Below, piece by piece: positions 9,295 to 19,474 of a stretch of 64,000 bases of DNA (position 1 is the stretch's first letter; every line of letters begins with the position of its first letter). The translations under genes were made by a program, and so were the position numbers. The notes under the pieces are model-generated. The model made no database searches and was not told the DNA's origin. It saw only the letters and a program-made list of their open reading frames with translations. The stretch lies in assembly GCF_027924525.1 (NCBI RefSeq), contig NZ_AP027040.1, forward strand, positions 992,001-1,056,000, written 5' to 3'. Source of the stretch: Aurantimicrobium sp. INA4. GTDB lineage: Bacteria > Actinomycetota > Actinomycetes > Actinomycetales > Microbacteriaceae.

Positions 9295-10065
9295 GTGGAT
9301 GTCTTACGTTTGCGCTGGAATGGCACAGAACTCGTGGATATCACTGGGGCGCCTGAAATACCCCTGTACGTCGCAGATTCTTTTCTTCTCAATGACGGGA
9401 AGGTTGTTGGTTTTCAGCGTCATCTTGAACGCTTCACCACCTCCGCACATCGGCAAGGTTTAGTCCGTTCGGTGGATGCTTTCCTGGAAACGGTCACATC
9501 AGCCCTTCCCCGGGAGGGTGCCTGGTTCCCACGCATAGATCTCACCGAGCGCGGAGAGCTCGAGGTGTGGATTCGGCCAGCTCCACCGCTCAAAGACACA
9601 ATTGTGCTCTCAACCTCAGTAACGGATCCCCGGAAAGAACCAGCCATCAAAGGCCCTGACATTCCAGCCTTGAACGAGATTCGTGCTCACGCACAAAAAC
9701 AAGGTGCAGAAGATGCGGTCATCCTGGATTCCCTAGGACGAATCGTAGATGGTTCAACCACGTGCTTAGTGTGGGTTGAGGGCGAAACCGTACTCATGCC
9801 TCCGCTGGAAGCGTTACGCGTCGACAGCGTAACAGTTAGCGTTCTGAGAGACATTCTTCGCGGCCAGGGCATCGAGGTCGAGGAGCGATGGGCTACACCT
9901 GCCGATATTGAAGGTTGCGAGTTGTATGCACTTAACGCACTTCACGGCATACGTTCAGCACTTTCTTGGGTTAATGGTCCAACATTAAGAGTGAATCATG
10001 AGCGCCTGAACGTGTGGCGCAATTTTTATGCTGGCCAAACTGAAAAACTTCCGGTGACCTCATGA
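9295..10065 (+). CDS. pabC: Aminodeoxychorismate lyase / class IV aminotransferase (PabC-like)
   Basis: A 256-aa PLP enzyme of fold type IV. Visible features are the N-terminal strand and helix leading to the phosphate-site stretch SVTVSVLRDIL, and the C-terminal ELYALNALHGI. By family it eliminates pyruvate from aminodeoxychorismate to give p-aminobenzoate. D-amino acid and branched-chain aminotransferases share the fold, but the divergent pabB neighbour favours PabC. The catalytic lysine is not obvious at the usual place, so activity is not certain. It overlaps the next gene by 4 bases (ATGA), suggesting coupling. Start GTG 9295 is leaderless. Confidence 0.78.
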   Translation: MDVLRLRWNGTELVDITGAPEIPLYVADSFLLNDGKVVGFQRHLERFTTSAHRQGLVRSVDAFLETVTSALPREGAWFPRIDLTERGELEVWIRPAPPLKDTIVLSTSVTDPRKEPAIKGPDIPALNEIRAHAQKQGAEDAVILDSLGRIVDGSTTCLVWVEGETVLMPPLEALRVDSVTVSVLRDILRGQGIEVEERWATPADIEGCELYALNALHGIRSALSWVNGPTLRVNHERLNVWRNFYAGQTEKLPVTS

Positions 10066-10745
10066 ATGACATCATCAACTACCTGCTCGCTTTAGTTGCG
10101 TCCATTGATCCAGTAACCAGAACTCTTTTAGCCTCGTTCCTCATCATGTTGGAAACTTCCTTCTTGGTGGGGCTCGTTATTCCAGGCGACACAGTTGTCA
10201 TTATTTCTTCAACAGCAATTAGCAACTTCCCGGAATACATTTTCATGGTCGTGATGGTGATCATTGGATCGCTCACCGGAGAAACCATTGGTTTTTTTGT
10301 TGGAAAGTATTTTGGCCCACACATCCGCCGCAGCTGGTTGGGTAAAAAGATCGGTCATCACCGCTGGGAACAAGCGGAAAACTACATTGACCGCCGCGGT
10401 GGGATTGCTGTGTTTGTCAGCAGGTTTTTGCCCATTTTGCATTCGATGGTGCCGTTGACTGTCGGCATGACTCGGATGACCTACAAGAAATTCATCGCAT
10501 GGACGAGTGCCTCCTGCACAATTTGGGCTGTGGTCTATGTAACTCTGGCTGCAGTGCTCAAGGATCAATATGAAGCCTTTGCCGCGAAGTATGACTGGGC
10601 CGGCTTCTTATTCCTAGGCATTGTCGTCGTTATCATCATTGGGTTTGCCCTGATCAAAAAACGTATCGAAAAGAGCCAAGAGCGCTACATGGATGAGCCA
10701 GGAGATAGTGACCCCCGTACGGTCGAGAATCCTCTCGGTTCCTAA
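10062..10745 (+). CDS. DedA family membrane protein
   Basis: A 227-aa polytopic protein with the DedA (SNARE-associated) core: GDTVVIISSTA, GETIGFFVGKYFG and the signature RFLPILHSMVPLTVGMTRM. About five hydrophobic segments are visible, and the tail is charged. DedA members take part in lipid-carrier or phospholipid flipping and membrane homeostasis. No substrate can be assigned here. It overlaps the pabC stop by 4 bases and is followed 20 bases later by an App1-like phosphatase, so the three may be co-transcribed. Confidence 0.9.
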   Translation: MNDIINYLLALVASIDPVTRTLLASFLIMLETSFLVGLVIPGDTVVIISSTAISNFPEYIFMVVMVIIGSLTGETIGFFVGKYFGPHIRRSWLGKKIGHHRWEQAENYIDRRGGIAVFVSRFLPILHSMVPLTVGMTRMTYKKFIAWTSASCTIWAVVYVTLAAVLKDQYEAFAAKYDWAGFLFLGIVVVIIIGFALIKKRIEKSQERYMDEPGDSDPRTVENPLGS

Positions 10746-10765
10746 TTCGTGGCAAACTGAACGAC

Positions 10766-11836
10766 GTGAAGAGCAAAAAACCCTCGACCGCTGCTGAGCT
10801 GACTCAAGATGTCATGCACCGCGCAGCACGCATCGAGGACCGCTTTCACGCCTATCGAGAAAAGCGCGCCCGCAAACGCGGCTATGCCGTCACTGTTGTC
10901 CCCTACCCCGGTTACGGCACAACCGAATGGGTTCGTGTTCTCTGTCGTGTTCTCCTCACAAGAAATCCTCGACCTGGTTCGCGTGCAGCGAAGAAAATGC
11001 AAAAGCGTTCAGAAAGCGTTAGAGGTTGGCGTTCTTTCACGTCGGTTCCAATTAATGAAGTCAGTGTCACCATAGCCATCAATGGCTATGAAACTACTGT
11101 CCTTGCTGACCGTGGCGGCGTCGTTGACGTGCAGCTGCCCATGAAGCTCACGCCTGGTGAACACATTGTGAGAATCCATTCGGAGGACTCTGAAGTCGCA
11201 GAAGCAACTATTTATGTCATTTCTCCCGCTGCATCTGTGGGTTTGGTATGTGATGTTGATGACACCGTCATGGTGACGGCGCTGCCACGTCCTTTTTTAG
11301 CTGCCTGGAACTCTTTTGTGTTGGACGAACACGCCCGAGTACCGACACCTGGAATGGCTGTTTTCCTTTCCCGGGTAGCACATATTCAAGAAGGTATGCC
11401 CGTGGTGTATCTATCAACCGGTGCATGGAATGTGGCTCCGACCTTGCGCAGATTCCTCGGCCGCAACCTATATCCGCAAGGAACACTGCTTCTGACGGAT
11501 TGGGGACCCACTCACGATCGGATGTTCCGTTCGGGACGCCAACACAAAGAAACGCAACTTCGCAGACTGGCTTCAGAATTTCCACATGTGAAATGGATTC
11601 TTGTCGGGGATGACGGACAGCATGACGAATCCATTTATGCAGCTTTCGAAAAAGATGTTCCTTCCAGCGTGAAAGCTGTGGCAATTCGCCAACTCTCCAA
11701 TGGTGAGGCAGTTCTTGCTGGTGGTCGCAAGAAAGCTGAAGAACATAGCAAGGCAGGCAATGCGCCGTGGGTCTACGCCCCAGACGGTGCTGGCTTGGCA
11801 GCACAATTCAAAGAACTGGGTATTCTGCCGAACTAA
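10766..11836 (+). CDS. App1-family (DUF2183) phosphatidate phosphatase-like protein
   Basis: A 356-aa protein with the DUF2183 / App1 catalytic domain in its second half. Motif DVDDTVMVT (near residue 164) is the DxDxT signature of the HAD-like phosphatases. It is followed by STGAWN (motif II) and the acidic motif LVGDDGQHD. Yeast App1 dephosphorylates phosphatidic acid; bacterial members are uncharacterised. An N-terminal beta-rich domain precedes it. The neighbouring DedA protein makes a lipid-related role reasonable. It starts at GTG 10766. Its TAA stop overlaps the hflX TAG in a shared CTAA. Confidence 0.85.
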   Translation: MKSKKPSTAAELTQDVMHRAARIEDRFHAYREKRARKRGYAVTVVPYPGYGTTEWVRVLCRVLLTRNPRPGSRAAKKMQKRSESVRGWRSFTSVPINEVSVTIAINGYETTVLADRGGVVDVQLPMKLTPGEHIVRIHSEDSEVAEATIYVISPAASVGLVCDVDDTVMVTALPRPFLAAWNSFVLDEHARVPTPGMAVFLSRVAHIQEGMPVVYLSTGAWNVAPTLRRFLGRNLYPQGTLLLTDWGPTHDRMFRSGRQHKETQLRRLASEFPHVKWILVGDDGQHDESIYAAFEKDVPSSVKAVAIRQLSNGEAVLAGGRKKAEEHSKAGNAPWVYAPDGAGLAAQFKELGILPN

Positions 11837-13344
11837 GCAGAAATAAATTGCTCAAACTGAGATACATCTGCCTTTTTGACACGAGCATGAATGAGTGTTC
11901 CCTCTTCAACATATTCAGTGGAATCAATCACTGCTTTCGCGTGAAGAGCAGAGACAACTTCACCTCTGTCATAGGGAATAACTAAGACAACAGGAACATC
12001 TGGGGTTGGGATCCTGTCAGCAATTACCTGCAGAACGTCTTCAATGCCTTCACCCGTGCGGGCTGAAGCAAACAGTGCGGAAGGTTCAAGTCCGCGCAGA
12101 AGAAGCCTGGTGTTGTCGTCGATGAGGTCAGATTTATTGAAGACAATCTGCTCGGGAATATCGGAAGCGTCAGCCTCACCAATGACTTCCCTGACTGTTC
12201 GAATTTGAGATGCAGGATCTGGGTGGGAGGCGTCAACGACGTGAATGATCAGGTCAGCGTCAGCTACTTCTTCGATTGTGGAACGGAAGGCTTCAACCAG
12301 TTGATGCGGAAGGTTTCTGACAAAACCTACCGTGTCGACGAGAGTGTAATTTCTCCCATCAGCTGTTTTTGCCTGCCGAACTGTGGCGTCCAAGGTAGCA
12401 AATAAGGCATTCTCAACAAGCACACCCGCACGTGTAATTCGATTGAGAAGTGAGGATTTACCTGCATTGGTGTACCCGGTAATTGCTACAGAGGGAATGG
12501 CGTTGCGTTTACGGTTTGCACGCTTGGTATCACGCGCTGGTTTCATCGCGGCAATCTGCTTACGCAATTTAGCCATGCGTGTGTTGATTCGACGGCGATC
12601 TAACTCAATCTTGGTTTCACCAGGACCACGAGACCCCATACCAGCCCCAGCACTACCGACCTGGCCACCTGCCTGGCGGGACATCGATTCACCCCAACCA
12701 CGCAATCGAGGAAGCATGTATTGCATTTGAGCCAGTTCGACCTGAGCTTTACCTTCTCTGCTTTTGGCATGCTGGCTAAAAATATCAAGAATGACAGCAG
12801 TTCTGTCAATGACTTTGACCTTAACCTCGTCTTCCAAAGCACGACGTTGGGAAGGTGCCAACTCAGTATCTGCCACAACGGTGTCAGCCCCGAGTGCAGC
12901 AACGAGATCCCTAAGTTCTTGAGTTTTTCCACGGCCTAAATAGGTAGCTGGATCTGGCATGGGACGCATTTGGATGACACCATCAAGCACCCGAGCGCCA
13001 GCTGTTTCACACAGCGCTGCTAGTTCACGCAGAGAGTTTTCTCCATCCTCTGTCTGACCTTTGGGATAGACCCCGATGAGGACTACGTTTTCAAGTCGAA
13101 CCTGACGGTATTCAACCTCAGTGACATCTTCGAGTTCAGTGGAGAGGCCTTGAACACGGCGTAGCGAAATACGGTCTGCTAAATCCTGTTGTTCACCGTC
13201 AAAAGAATCATCATGAGTTACGGAAGCATCATCGCTCAATGCCTGCGCTCGACCAGAGGAAAAGACAGAAACACGTGCTTGATCTTTCGCACCGGCGCGA
13301 GCAAGCACGCGGTCTACGACCTCATCGGAAGATTCACTACTCAT
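11833..13344 (-). CDS. hflX: Ribosome-associated GTPase HflX
   Basis: HflX splits or rescues stalled 50S/70S ribosomes using GTP. The 503-aa protein has the HflX N-terminal nucleotide-binding domain (DTVVADTELAPSQRRALE) and a helical linker with GAGMGSRGPGETKIELDRR. The G domain carries G1 GYTNAGKSSLLN, G3 DTVGF and G4 FNKSD. I chose ATG 13344 over TTG 13365, because TATCTT lies 7 bases before it, the leaderless spacing seen elsewhere in the window; GGAGG is only 2 bases away. It converges with the App1-like gene with a 4-base overlap. Confidence 0.95.
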   Translation of the reverse strand: MSSESSDEVVDRVLARAGAKDQARVSVFSSGRAQALSDDASVTHDDSFDGEQQDLADRISLRRVQGLSTELEDVTEVEYRQVRLENVVLIGVYPKGQTEDGENSLRELAALCETAGARVLDGVIQMRPMPDPATYLGRGKTQELRDLVAALGADTVVADTELAPSQRRALEDEVKVKVIDRTAVILDIFSQHAKSREGKAQVELAQMQYMLPRLRGWGESMSRQAGGQVGSAGAGMGSRGPGETKIELDRRRINTRMAKLRKQIAAMKPARDTKRANRKRNAIPSVAITGYTNAGKSSLLNRITRAGVLVENALFATLDATVRQAKTADGRNYTLVDTVGFVRNLPHQLVEAFRSTIEEVADADLIIHVVDASHPDPASQIRTVREVIGEADASDIPEQIVFNKSDLIDDNTRLLLRGLEPSALFASARTGEGIEDVLQVIADRIPTPDVPVVLVIPYDRGEVVSALHAKAVIDSTEYVEEGTLIHARVKKADVSQFEQFISA

Positions 13345-13405
13345 TACCTCCAAGATAGCGCTCAATGCTGGGGATTTACCCCAGAGCTGTGGTTAGGATG
13401 TGAGC

Positions 13406-13603
13406 ATGAGCACAGAAACTTGCCCGAACTGTGGGGCCGCACTTGTGCCTATTGTCTATGGCTTTCCAGCCCCTGACGCTTTTGAGCAGGTCGCCAAAGG
13501 TGAAATCGTTCTAGGTGGCTGCATGATGTACCCGGGAGCTCCCGACGATGGTTGCCCCACCAAGGGTTGTGCTGGCCCAGAACTCTTACCCGAAAAGGTG
13601 TAA
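13406..13603 (+). CDS. Small cysteine-rich (zinc-ribbon-like) protein
   Basis: A 65-aa protein starting with CPNCGA at residues 6-11, and with further cysteines in GGC, DGC and KGC toward the C-terminus. The arrangement suggests one zinc-binding knuckle plus a second cysteine cluster. I do not recognise a named family. An in-frame GTG at 13400 is possible, but TAGGAT lies exactly six bases before ATG 13406, matching the leaderless pattern of the window. It is divergent from hflX. Confidence 0.75.
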   Translation: MSTETCPNCGAALVPIVYGFPAPDAFEQVAKGEIVLGGCMMYPGAPDDGCPTKGCAGPELLPEKV

Positions 13604-13663
13604 GCAAGTACACTGGAAGTACGGTCTACGTCATCACGTGGGCTTTTTCTATGAGGAGTACTT

Positions 13664-14536
13664 GTGTCTGCACCAACGCCTAAACCAACTTCATCCAAGC
13701 TTCCCTGGATTATTGTCAGCGCACTAGCTGCGGTCATTGTGGTTGCATTGGTCGTTTTCGTTGCAGTTTCTAACTCTGCACCCAAGCCAGAGCCCACCAA
13801 CACAGGTATTCCCACGGTGACACCAACTCCTCACCCCACTGCAACACCCACAAAGACTCCCACCCCCACGGTGACCCCAACACCAACACCTACCCCGACA
13901 CCAACAAAAACCTCAAGTCCAACTCCTAGCCCCACAGTGACTCCGGTATCCACCTGGGCAGATAAAACCTATGGAACTTTCGCTCCTGTTAGCCGCCTCA
14001 ACCAAACCGGAACAAAAGTTGTCGACTTCGGAAACAACATCACTGCTGGTCTGGTCAAGATAGACACCACCAACCTCAGCAACGATTCCTTCACCGTTGA
14101 AGTTCTTGCCACCGACAACACCACCGTCATTGACACTCTCGTTGTAAGTGCGGATTCTTACACTGGTACCACAGCGTTTGGTTTGGTAGCGACTGCTGGA
14201 CAAACACCTGGGGCGTTGAAAATTACAACCAATCAGAATGTCACCTGGTCTGTTCTGATCTCCCCAATCTCAAGTGCACCCCAGGGCCCTCTGACCACTG
14301 CAACCGACACTCACGATGACACTGTTTACCTCTACGGCGGTGGCGCAGCAACTCTTCACGCACAAACCTTCACACCTAACCAAGGCATTGTGGTCACTCA
14401 ATACTTTGGCCCTTCCGCATCAGCTCTCACTTTGGTGAATTCCACAACAATGGTTGACCAGCGTGGGCCTATTTCTGCTGGACCATCGGTCGTCACAATC
14501 CAGGCCAATGGGTCCTGGAACGTGACTGTCGGCTAG
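13664..14536 (+). CDS. Membrane-anchored protein with Pro/Thr linker and beta-rich outer domain
   Basis: A 290-aa protein with a single hydrophobic helix (about residues 15-35) near its N-terminus. A low-complexity linker rich in Thr-Pro repeats (about 40-95) follows, then a C-terminal domain rich in Thr, Val and Asn (about 97-290). The helix, linker and exported domain resemble cell-surface proteins, with the linker crossing the wall. No catalytic motif is visible, and I do not recognise the outer domain. GTG 13664 is supported by GAGGAG 5 bases upstream. A TACACT box at 13611-13616 could be its -10 element. Confidence 0.75.
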   Translation: MSAPTPKPTSSKLPWIIVSALAAVIVVALVVFVAVSNSAPKPEPTNTGIPTVTPTPHPTATPTKTPTPTVTPTPTPTPTPTKTSSPTPSPTVTPVSTWADKTYGTFAPVSRLNQTGTKVVDFGNNITAGLVKIDTTNLSNDSFTVEVLATDNTTVIDTLVVSADSYTGTTAFGLVATAGQTPGALKITTNQNVTWSVLISPISSAPQGPLTTATDTHDDTVYLYGGGAATLHAQTFTPNQGIVVTQYFGPSASALTLVNSTTMVDQRGPISAGPSVVTIQANGSWNVTVG

Positions 14537-14560
14537 TTTTCACTGCAGTAGCCTGTTTGT

Positions 14561-15181
14561 ATGACCGAAAAGAAGACAGAGCACTACTTTTCGGCACAGC
14601 CCGGCGGTCATTTCACCACGGCAGAAATCAAAGTTCGTCTCGCCCACGGTGATTACACCGTTGAGACTGCTGGTGGCATTTTTAGCCCCGATCATATTGA
14701 TGCCGGGACTGAACAGCTGCTCTACAGCGTTCCAACTCCACCTCAAACCGGTAATTTTCTCGATATTGGATGTGGATGGGGCCCACTTGCCCTCACGCTG
14801 GCCCTAGAAGCTCCTGCGGCACATATCTATGCCGTTGATGTCAATCAGCGTGCACTGGAGCTTACAAGACGCAATGCAGAACGTTTGAACCTCGATAACA
14901 TCACCGCCTCAGTGCCAGATCAGATAGATCCCCAACTCTGTTTTGATCTGATGTGGTCGAATCCCCCTATTCGGGTTGGTAAAGCTGAACTACACGCCAT
15001 CATGCACACCTGGCTTCCTCGCCTGAACATCGGCGGTCAGGCTTATCTGGTTGTGGCAAAACACCTCGGAGCTGACTCTTTTGAGAAATGGCTCAGCAGC
15101 GAATTTGCTTCAACACATTCTGTTACTCGTGAAGACACCCGAAAGGGTTTCCGCATCATCAACGTGACGCGCGTCTCCTAA
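14561..15181 (+). CDS. Class I SAM methyltransferase, RsmC/RlmG small-domain type
   Basis: A 206-aa protein with the MTS-domain features of 16S/23S rRNA guanine-N2 methyltransferases. It has SAM motif I (DIGCGWGPLAL, near residue 62), the acidic end of strand 2 (VDVN), and the target-base motif SNPPI near residue 139. It lacks the extra N-terminal domain of E. coli RsmC, as is usual in Actinobacteria. TAGCCT six bases before the ATG indicates a leaderless message. Its TAA stop overlaps the stop of the convergent lipoprotein gene (CTAA). Confidence 0.85.
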   Translation: MTEKKTEHYFSAQPGGHFTTAEIKVRLAHGDYTVETAGGIFSPDHIDAGTEQLLYSVPTPPQTGNFLDIGCGWGPLALTLALEAPAAHIYAVDVNQRALELTRRNAERLNLDNITASVPDQIDPQLCFDLMWSNPPIRVGKAELHAIMHTWLPRLNIGGQAYLVVAKHLGADSFEKWLSSEFASTHSVTREDTRKGFRIINVTRVS

Positions 15182-15585
15182 GGGATTTGGGGCAGCTGGA
15201 GATCAACCGTTGCCCCCAAAATTGCACACCTAGCTGAAATTCCAACACCGGAGGCAACCAAGGCACTCACGTCAGGTTGGTTGCCATCCACAATGGATTG
15301 AACCTGTGATTTCAAACCGTTGAGTGATTCTTTGAGTTGCTGATCTGTTGCTCCAGAAAGCACCTGATCGAGTTGACTGGGAACACTCACAATCGCTGCA
15401 GGCAAACCGAGAATATCTCCACTGCTAAAAGCTGCGTTGAGGGTTTCCCACGTTGTGCTCACAGACTCGCAGGCTGCTGTGTTCGCGGCTTTATCGTTTG
15501 CATCAAAGCTCGGAATTTGATTACAGCCCGTCAAGGTAACTGCGGTAACAATGGCGGTGGCTCCTAAGAGGATGGATTTAAGCAA
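15178..15585 (-). CDS. Small predicted lipoprotein
   Basis: About 135 aa with a lipoprotein signal: KSILLG, a hydrophobic stretch, then lipobox TLTGC. The rest is helical and hydrophilic, with two further cysteines (AACES and ARCAIL). I do not recognise a family. There is no ATG. The frame opens at clustered TTG codons (15594, 15591, 15585) inside the 3' end of dapF, with GGGAG 9 bases before TTG 15585, so the exact start is uncertain. Overlap with dapF suggests translational coupling. Confidence 0.72.
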   Translation of the reverse strand: MLKSILLGATAIVTAVTLTGCNQIPSFDANDKAANTAACESVSTTWETLNAAFSSGDILGLPAAIVSVPSQLDQVLSGATDQQLKESLNGLKSQVQSIVDGNQPDVSALVASGVGISARCAILGATVDLQLPQIP

Positions 15586-16495
15586 GTTCAACAACTCCCG
15601 TGTAGACAAGTTCGGCAGGACCAGACAATGCGACGTGTTCGCCTTCTTCGGTGGGGAACATGCGCACGGCAAGCGTTCCTCCGGGAACATCCACTTTCCA
15701 GTTATGGGGAGCTCCTTCACCAGCCCAGTGGCGGGTTGCCAAAGCTGCAGCCACAACACCAGTTCCACACGAGAGAGTCTCCCCCGAACCGCGTTCGTGA
15801 ACTCGCATGCGGATATGGCCAACACCATCTTTGACCAGCGGGTCGCGAGGAACAACCAGTTCCACATTTGCGCCCTCAGGTAATGCTGGTTCTAAACGTG
15901 GAGCATGCGAAAGATCTGCTGCATCGAGCTCAGCATCATCCGCGAAAGCCGCAATGACGTGAGGGTTCCCCACATTTATTCCCAGACCAGGACGCGCTAC
16001 AGGCACACCATCAACCTTGACAACTGGTTCACCACCGGCAAAACTCCAGCGCCCCATATCTACTTGGAAGCTTGCCCCCTGGGCAGTGAGATCACGGACC
16101 CCTGCTCGTGTCCCAATAGCGAGAGTCTCACCGGGATTGATCACTGCCAATCCAGTTTCTAGCAGGTATTTGGCATAAACACGTATGCCGTTTCCGCACA
16201 TCTCACTCAGTGAACCATCAGAGTTGTAGTAATCCATGAACCACTCAGCTGCCGAATCTTCTTCCAGCGCTGCTGCGCCAGCAGGATCAGAAACAATCTG
16301 TCCAGGCTCATGCTTGCGATTGAGCTTGCTACTCTTTACAGCACGGATGACACCGTCTGCACCAATTCCAAAATGCCGGTCACACAGTGCAGCTATCTGA
16401 CTAGGAGTCAGCGGAAGTTCACCCTCAGGGTCTGTGTAGAGCACAAAGTCGTTACCTGTGCCGTGACCCTTGGTGAAGTGCAGCGAAATAGCCAT
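15578..16495 (-). CDS. dapF: Diaminopimelate epimerase
   Basis: Interconverts LL- and meso-diaminopimelate for lysine and peptidoglycan. The 305-aa protein has both catalytic-cysteine motifs, [14 protein letters not shown] and [10 protein letters not shown], and the N-terminal KGHGTGNDF. The stop codon TAA of miaA lies 9 bases ahead, and that TAA begins the hexamer TAAACT placed six bases before the dapF ATG. An internal leaderless promoter is therefore likely inside the miaA-dapF junction. dapA is present elsewhere in the window. Confidence 0.97.
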   Translation of the reverse strand: MAISLHFTKGHGTGNDFVLYTDPEGELPLTPSQIAALCDRHFGIGADGVIRAVKSSKLNRKHEPGQIVSDPAGAAALEEDSAAEWFMDYYNSDGSLSEMCGNGIRVYAKYLLETGLAVINPGETLAIGTRAGVRDLTAQGASFQVDMGRWSFAGGEPVVKVDGVPVARPGLGINVGNPHVIAAFADDAELDAADLSHAPRLEPALPEGANVELVVPRDPLVKDGVGHIRMRVHERGSGETLSCGTGVVAAALATRHWAGEGAPHNWKVDVPGGTLAVRMFPTEEGEHVALSGPAELVYTGVVELA

Positions 16496-16504
16496 GAGTT
16501 CAGT

Positions 16505-17434
16505 TTAAGTGTGAATTCTGTGAAGAACTTCGACAACGTTCTGGGGATTACCTGCGGGCAACCAGACAAGATCTGAATACCGCTTAAACCAACTGACTTG
16601 TCTGCGGGCATATCTGCGTGTGATGCTCTGTGTTTCAGCGATTGCTTTTTCCTGTGTCATTTCACCAGCTAGCTGAGCTAAAGCTTGGGCATACCCAATG
16701 GCACGACGAGCTGTAATCCCCTGCTCGATGCCCAAAGGAATCAAACTCTCAACCTCATCGAGTAGCCCTTCTTCCCACATACTTTCAACACGAGCATCAA
16801 GTCTTTTCACGAGAACTTCGCGGTCTTCTTCTAAACCAATGATGACTGTGGGCTTCCAATATCGAGTTTCTTCAGGAAGCGTCCCCAAGGATGCGGTATT
16901 GCCGGTGACTTCAAGGACTTCCAATGCCCTAATTACTCGACGTGCATTCTGAGAATTTATGCGCTCTGCTGCTTCGGGCGCCAGCTCTTTCAAGCGAGCA
17001 TAAAGTGGCTTTATTCCGTCTCGTTCAAATTCACGTTCAAGGTCTTCACGAACCTGATCATCATGTCCGGGAAATTCGAAATCGAATAGAACACTGCTGA
17101 CATATAGGCCCGATCCCCCAACGAGAATGGCAATGTTGCCGCGAGAGTGGATCTCTTCAATAATTTGACGGGCTTGTACTTGATAATCGGCAACTGCCGC
17201 CTCTGTCGTGACGTCTAACACGTCAAACATGTGATGAGGGATCCCTCTGCGCTGCAGTGGAGGCAATTTGGCTGTACCAATATCCATGCCTGCATAAAGC
17301 TGCATCGCGTCAGCATTGACAATCTCAGCAGCGACCCCTTGCGCGGCGAGAGCTTGAGCCACATCTAAGGAGAGTTCTGTTTTTCCGGTTCCGGTTGCGC
17401 CCACAATCGCAATGATTTGGGTGATATCCGTCAC
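16505..17434 (-). CDS. miaA: tRNA dimethylallyltransferase
   Basis: Transfers a dimethylallyl group to A37 of tRNAs reading UNN codons, the step before MiaB. The 309-aa protein has the P-loop [10 protein letters not shown] near residue 12, the motif [17 protein letters not shown] and the catalytic-site region LVGGSGLYV. It starts at GTG 17434, immediately after the miaB stop (no gap), so miaB and miaA act as one translational unit. Confidence 0.97.
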   Translation of the reverse strand: MTDITQIIAIVGATGTGKTELSLDVAQALAAQGVAAEIVNADAMQLYAGMDIGTAKLPPLQRRGIPHHMFDVLDVTTEAAVADYQVQARQIIEEIHSRGNIAILVGGSGLYVSSVLFDFEFPGHDDQVREDLEREFERDGIKPLYARLKELAPEAAERINSQNARRVIRALEVLEVTGNTASLGTLPEETRYWKPTVIIGLEEDREVLVKRLDARVESMWEEGLLDEVESLIPLGIEQGITARRAIGYAQALAQLAGEMTQEKAIAETQSITRRYARRQVSWFKRYSDLVWLPAGNPQNVVEVLHRIHT

Positions 17435-17435
17435 C

Positions 17436-19076
17436 CTAACGCTGCCCGTCTTCTAGATCGTAGATAGGTGTTGTTGAGACTCGAAGCGTGGGCATACCTA
17501 ATCCAACAACCGGGATAGAAGTCGAACCCAAGTTTTTGGCACCGCCGGTTGAAGGAACACCACAGCTTTCCGCTTGCTCACGATCCCATGCATCCCCTGC
17601 AATCGTGCGACGCACCTTTACCGGTGCTCCTAAAGGATCATCTGCGAGAAGGTGGAAAGGTGCTGCTTCGGTAATTGTGACAGTGACAACGTCACCAGGG
17701 CGTGGGATTTCACTACCTGGGGTCACCTGAAAGTGCACCAGGCGTGAATCTTCAGCACGACCACTCATACGCTCTGTAGCAGCGTCTTTACGACCTTCAC
17801 CGTTTGCTACGAGGACGTGTACTTCGCGACCAATTTGCTTCTTATTTTCTTGCCATGCAATGTCATTTTGAAGTTCAACAAGTCGTTCATATCTCTCCTG
17901 AACAACAGCTTTAGGAACTTGGTTGTCCATCTCTGCGGCAGGTGTTCCCGGGCGCTTGGAGTATTGGAAAGTGAACGCGGTAGCGAACCGTGCCTCGCGA
18001 ACTACGCGAAGAGTTTCCTCAAAATCTTCTTCGGTTTCACCAGGAAAACCAACAATGATGTCGGTGCTGATTGCCGCATGAGGCATCGCGTCACGAACAC
18101 GTTGCAAGATGCCCAAGTACTTGTCACTGCGATAGCTGCGACGCATAGCCTTCAATATGGCATCAGACCCGGATTGCAAAGGCATGTGAAGCTGAGGCAT
18201 GACGTTATGAGTTTCTGCCATGGCAGCTATCACATCATCAGTAAAGGCTGCAGGGTGAGGGCTTGTGAAACGTACTCGTTCTAAGCCGTCAATCTCTCCG
18301 CAGGCACGGAGAAGCTTGGCAAAAGCCCCCTTGTCACCAAATTCAACACCATAGGTGTTGACGTTCTGGCCAAGCAAAGTAACCTCAATGGCCCCCTGGT
18401 CAACTAACGCCTTGACCTCGTTGAGGACTTCCCCAGGACGACGGTCGCGTTCTTTACCGCGCAAGCTGGGCACGATACAGAAGGTGCATGTATTGTTGCA
18501 CCCCACTGAAATGGATACCCACCCCGAATAGGTTGAGTCACGCTTGGTAGGAAGCGTTGAGGGGAAAGTTTCGAGAGATTCCAGAATCTCTAATTGGGCT
18601 TTGTTGTTATGGCGAGAGCGCTCCAACAAGCCCGGAAGGGACCCCATGTTGTGGGTTCCAAAGACGACATCGACCCAAGGAGCTTTTTTGAGAACGAGAG
18701 CTTGATCTTTTTGGGCAAGGCATCCACCCACAGCGATCTGTAAACCCTTGTGCTTCTCTTTAACGCGGGCCAAGTGCCCAAGGTTTCCATAAAGTTTGTT
18801 ATCCGCGTTTTCACGCACTGCACATGTGTTGATCACAACGACATCAGGTTGTGGCGAGCTGGCGCTGCGTTTGAGGTCAGGATCAGCTTCTGCTTCGGCA
18901 GCCAGATCAAACTTGATGTACCCAGCTGCTTCCATAGCTCCGGCAAGACGTTCACTATCGTGAACGTTCATCTGGCATCCAAATGTTCGTACCTCATAGG
19001 TACGCCGACGACCAGATTCATCAACAGCCGCTTCAGAAGCGGGGATGAATGTGGGAGCTTCACTCGGACTGGACAT
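17436..19076 (-). CDS. miaB: tRNA-2-methylthio-N6-dimethylallyladenosine synthase
   Basis: A radical-SAM methylthiotransferase acting on i6A37 of tRNA. The N-terminal UPF0004 domain begins [12 protein letters not shown]. The radical-SAM cluster motif is [13 protein letters not shown] (CxxxCxxC), and a TRAM domain follows near the end. The frame is open to 19238, but the upstream residues are Cys/Trp-rich junk and overlap the previous gene. ATG 19076 (546 aa, MSSPSEAPT) is the credible start, with TAAACT 8 bases upstream. A roughly 60-residue C-terminal extension after TRAM has no recognisable motif. Confidence 0.95.
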   Translation of the reverse strand: MSSPSEAPTFIPASEAAVDESGRRRTYEVRTFGCQMNVHDSERLAGAMEAAGYIKFDLAAEAEADPDLKRSASSPQPDVVVINTCAVRENADNKLYGNLGHLARVKEKHKGLQIAVGGCLAQKDQALVLKKAPWVDVVFGTHNMGSLPGLLERSRHNNKAQLEILESLETFPSTLPTKRDSTYSGWVSISVGCNNTCTFCIVPSLRGKERDRRPGEVLNEVKALVDQGAIEVTLLGQNVNTYGVEFGDKGAFAKLLRACGEIDGLERVRFTSPHPAAFTDDVIAAMAETHNVMPQLHMPLQSGSDAILKAMRRSYRSDKYLGILQRVRDAMPHAAISTDIIVGFPGETEEDFEETLRVVREARFATAFTFQYSKRPGTPAAEMDNQVPKAVVQERYERLVELQNDIAWQENKKQIGREVHVLVANGEGRKDAATERMSGRAEDSRLVHFQVTPGSEIPRPGDVVTVTITEAAPFHLLADDPLGAPVKVRRTIAGDAWDREQAESCGVPSTGGAKNLGSTSIPVVGLGMPTLRVSTTPIYDLEDGQR

Positions 19077-19087
19077 AGAAGTCCAGT

Positions 19088-19363
19088 TTACTTTGCCGAG
19101 TTTGGTCCCATGTAATGGGCCCACAGTGCAGCTAGTCCCCAGAGAACTCCAACATATCCAGCTGCATAGCTGGCAAACATCCATGGGGTAGCAACATCTG
19201 AAGGAAGAACTGCTGAAACAACCCCGAGAACAACACACAACACACCACAGATAATCACAGCAACAACATTTCGCTTTTTGGCCTTCAAACGTGCAGCTTG
19301 TTGTTTGGGGGAAAGAGGTTTAGCAGGAGTTTCAACTTGTTCTTCTGGAGTGGGGTCAAACAT
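19088..19363 (-). CDS. Small two-helix membrane protein
   Basis: A 91-aa protein with a charged N-terminus (MFDPTPEEQ, then [12 protein letters not shown]). Two hydrophobic helices follow (about residues 32-52 and 60-82), separated by a short loop. I do not recognise a named family. ATG 19363 is preferred to an upstream in-frame codon at 19393, because the latter overlaps the 31-aa gene upstream and AGGAAG lies ahead of the ATG. It lies in the recA-recX-miaB run. Confidence 0.7.
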   Translation of the reverse strand: MFDPTPEEQVETPAKPLSPKQQAARLKAKKRNVVAVIICGVLCVVLGVVSAVLPSDVATPWMFASYAAGYVGVLWGLAALWAHYMGPNSAK

Positions 19364-19368
19364 GGTTC

Positions 19369-19464
19369 CTACTTCCTGCGGCGATAGCCCCACGTGATGT
19401 ACACGATGATGACAAGTAAAGCGGCAACGACCGCATAGGGACTATTGAGAATGTCATTGAGCAC
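19369..19464 (-). CDS. 31-aa small membrane protein
   Basis: A short frame starting at GTG 19464 encodes MLNDILNSPYAVVAALLV and then a few more hydrophobic residues, ending YITWGYRRRK. This is one transmembrane helix with a positively charged C-terminus. The start lies 10 bases after the recX stop, with TAAGCT 7 bases before it, the leaderless spacing common in this window. The stop is 5 bases before the next small membrane gene. The coherent helix plus the basic tail argue that it is translated. It was too short for standard gene calling. Confidence 0.6.
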   Translation of the reverse strand: MLNDILNSPYAVVAALLVIIVYITWGYRRRK

Positions 19465-19474
19465 TCTAGAAAGC

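Noticed and set aside
13780..13950. Direct repeats in the Thr-Pro tract
   Set aside because: They encode a protein linker (Thr-Pro-rich) and are not a CRISPR array or a DNA satellite; unit length is irregular.
19077..19238. 54-codon upstream extension of miaB
   Set aside because: The residues are Cys/Trp-rich and overlap the two-helix membrane gene. The conserved start fits ATG 19076.
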